Under the pieces are notes generated by a model. That model did no database searches, was not told the origin of the DNA, and saw only the letters and a program-made list of their open reading frames with translations. A DNA stretch of 5,272 nt, taken from Clostridium sp. UBA1056. GTDB lineage: Bacteria > Bacillota > Clostridia > Clostridiales > Clostridiaceae. This document shows, piece after piece, positions 4,804 to 5,272 of this stretch. The stretch is from contig DCDL01000004.1 of assembly GCA_002316385.1 (NCBI GenBank), forward strand, positions 282,786 through 288,057. The letters run 5' to 3'. Each line of letters starts with the position of its first letter. The first letter of the stretch is position 1. The position numbers were made by a program, and so were the translations under genes.

Positions 4804-5142
4804 TTTAATTCCTCCTCTTTTAGTAGCTATTGTCTTTTCAACATTAGCTATTAATAAATCTATTTGATTTCTTTTTTCAAGGAGCTTCTGACGATGTTCT
4901 ACAAGTGCATTAAATCTATCAAAGGAAGATTCATTTATTATATTTTTTATATCCGTTAAACTAACACCTAATTCTCTATAAAATAATATTTGTTGTAATT
5001 TATCCACTTCTTCTTGCCCATAAATTCTATATCCAGATGAATTAACTCTTGCCGGCTTAAGAATTCCTATTTCATCATAATATCTAAGGGTCCTCGTACT
5101 AATTCCTGCTAACTTTCCTAGCTTTTGCACTGTATATTCCAT
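4378..5142 (-). CDS. MerR-family regulator with TipAS ligand-binding domain
   Basis: This 254-residue regulator has the length and layout of TipAL (Streptomyces) and Mta (Bacillus). A MerR winged helix-turn-helix comes first (YTVQKLGKLAGISTRTLRYY from residue 3, then GILKPARVNSSGYRIYG), followed by the dimerising coiled coil at about 76-108. The TipAS domain at about 118-250 carries HRKWISYYW (198-206) and YVDDERFTAYYD (221-232). MerR proteins activate by untwisting promoters with long spacers; TipAS domains bind diverse drugs, often driving multidrug efflux genes. There is no cysteine anywhere, so the covalent capture of thiostrepton by TipAL Cys214 cannot occur here. AGGAG at 5154-5150, 7 nt before the ATG, supports the start. 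A second start lies at residue 114. Its own promoter has MerR-type architecture, so autoactivation is likely. No other target is visible in the window. The ligand is unknown. Confidence 0.94.
   Translation of the reverse strand: MEYTVQKLGKLAGISTRTLRYYDEIGILKPARVNSSGYRIYGQEEVDKLQQILFYRELGVSLTDIKNIINESSFDRFNALVEHRQKLLEKRNQIDLLIANVEKTIATKRGGIKMSNKEKFEGFKQKLIDENEKKYGKEIRGKYGEEEINKSNAKLKGMSEKEYAEVANLAEEVMSTLEAAFKTGDPSGELAQKTAELHRKWISYYWSSYSKEAHAGLAQMYVDDERFTAYYDAKQPGMAAFLRDAIFIYTGTNK
4811..4816 (-). promoter_or_regulatory. Internal consensus ribosome binding site
   Basis: AGGAGG on the minus strand, 7 nt before the in-frame ATG at 4803. It is a full six-base match, better than the AGGAG used for the full-length protein. 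It encodes Arg-Gly-Gly (109-111) in a linker where such codons are not obviously required by structure, which favours a ribosome-binding role. Confidence 0.75.
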
Positions 5143-5164
5143 ATTCTCACTCCTCTTAATAATA

Positions 5165-5195
5165 ACTATACAGCTTTACGCAACGTGAATGTCAA
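5165..5195 (-). promoter_or_regulatory. MerR-type promoter with 19-bp spacer and dyad operator
   Basis: On the minus strand a perfect TTGACA (5195-5190) is separated from TATAGT (5170-5165) by exactly 19 bp, the over-long spacing that MerR-family activators correct by distorting DNA. The spacer holds an imperfect dyad, TTTACG-CAA-CGTGAA on the plus strand (5175-5189), with five of six arm positions matching. It lies 22 nt before the regulator start codon, so the regulator most likely activates its own gene in response to ligand, as TipAL and Mta do. Confidence 0.87.
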
Positions 5196-5240
5196 CAACT
5201 TTTTTATACTATTTTTATAACTTTAAAATTTGTTTATCCT

Positions 5241-5272
5241 AGGCATCTTCAAAAATAAGTAAGTCAGAATGC
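5241..5272 (+). repeat. Right copy of the short flanking repeat
   Basis: AGGCATCT (5241-5248), an A-rich core with AAAATAA, and TAAGTCA (5260-5266) repeat the blocks seen on the minus strand at 52-26. GCATCT at 5243-5248 can pair with AGAATGC at 5266-5272 with one bulge, again a stem-loop. The copy is cut by the window end. It lies upstream of the MerR promoter and overlaps no ORF. Confidence 0.55.

Noticed and set aside
1..5272. CRISPR array, tRNA, rRNA, toxin-antitoxin pair or transposase
   Set aside because: No regularly spaced direct repeats, structured RNA gene, paired small toxin-like ORFs or transposase motifs were seen on either strand.

Overview
The window is very AT-rich. Its genes have strong AGGAGG-type ribosome binding sites, ATG starts, and a family set typical of low-GC Firmicutes (CcdA, a ResA/TlpA thioredoxin, HxlR, a WG-repeat/DUF3298 protein, a MerR/TipAS regulator). 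This points to Clostridium or a close relative. I cannot name the species from the sequence alone.

Left half (92-2257, all on the minus strand, read right to left): a short leader ORF overlapping the ccdA start, ccdA (membrane thiol-disulfide transporter), a membrane-anchored TlpA/ResA-type thioredoxin, an HxlR-family winged-helix regulator, and an 85-residue two-helix membrane protein. ccdA and tlpA are translationally coupled: the ccdA stop codon lies inside the tlpA ribosome binding site. hxlR and the small membrane gene follow in the same direction, each with a possible promoter of its own. Together they read as a thiol-redox module. CcdA would carry reducing equivalents outward, TlpA would use them on the outer face of the membrane, and HxlR (cysteines at 11, 49 and 108) could be the redox-responsive regulator. 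The small protein presents one cysteine on the same outer face. These links are inferred from adjacency.

Middle (2214-2553): a 340-bp divergent intergenic region, unusually rich in inverted repeats. It holds a 31-bp near-palindrome, a perfect 12-bp inverted repeat overlapping a TATAAT box, three TTAGTAA direct repeats, and a 9-bp stem. It separates ccdA from the rightward gene.

Right half (2554-5142): a 576-residue protein of WG repeats followed by a C-terminal DUF3298 domain, with no signal peptide or membrane segment. It ends at a long hairpin terminator shared with a convergent MerR/TipAS regulator gene. The regulator has a textbook MerR promoter (TTGACA, 19-bp spacer containing a dyad, TATAGT). 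Inside the gene there is a perfect AGGAGG placed 7 nt before an in-frame ATG, which would make a free 141-residue TipAS domain. This matches the TipAL/TipAS two-product arrangement of Streptomyces and is the most notable observation here.

The two window edges carry inverted, imperfect copies of one short repeat (about 1-52 and 5241-5272), suggesting a dispersed intergenic element flanking the block.
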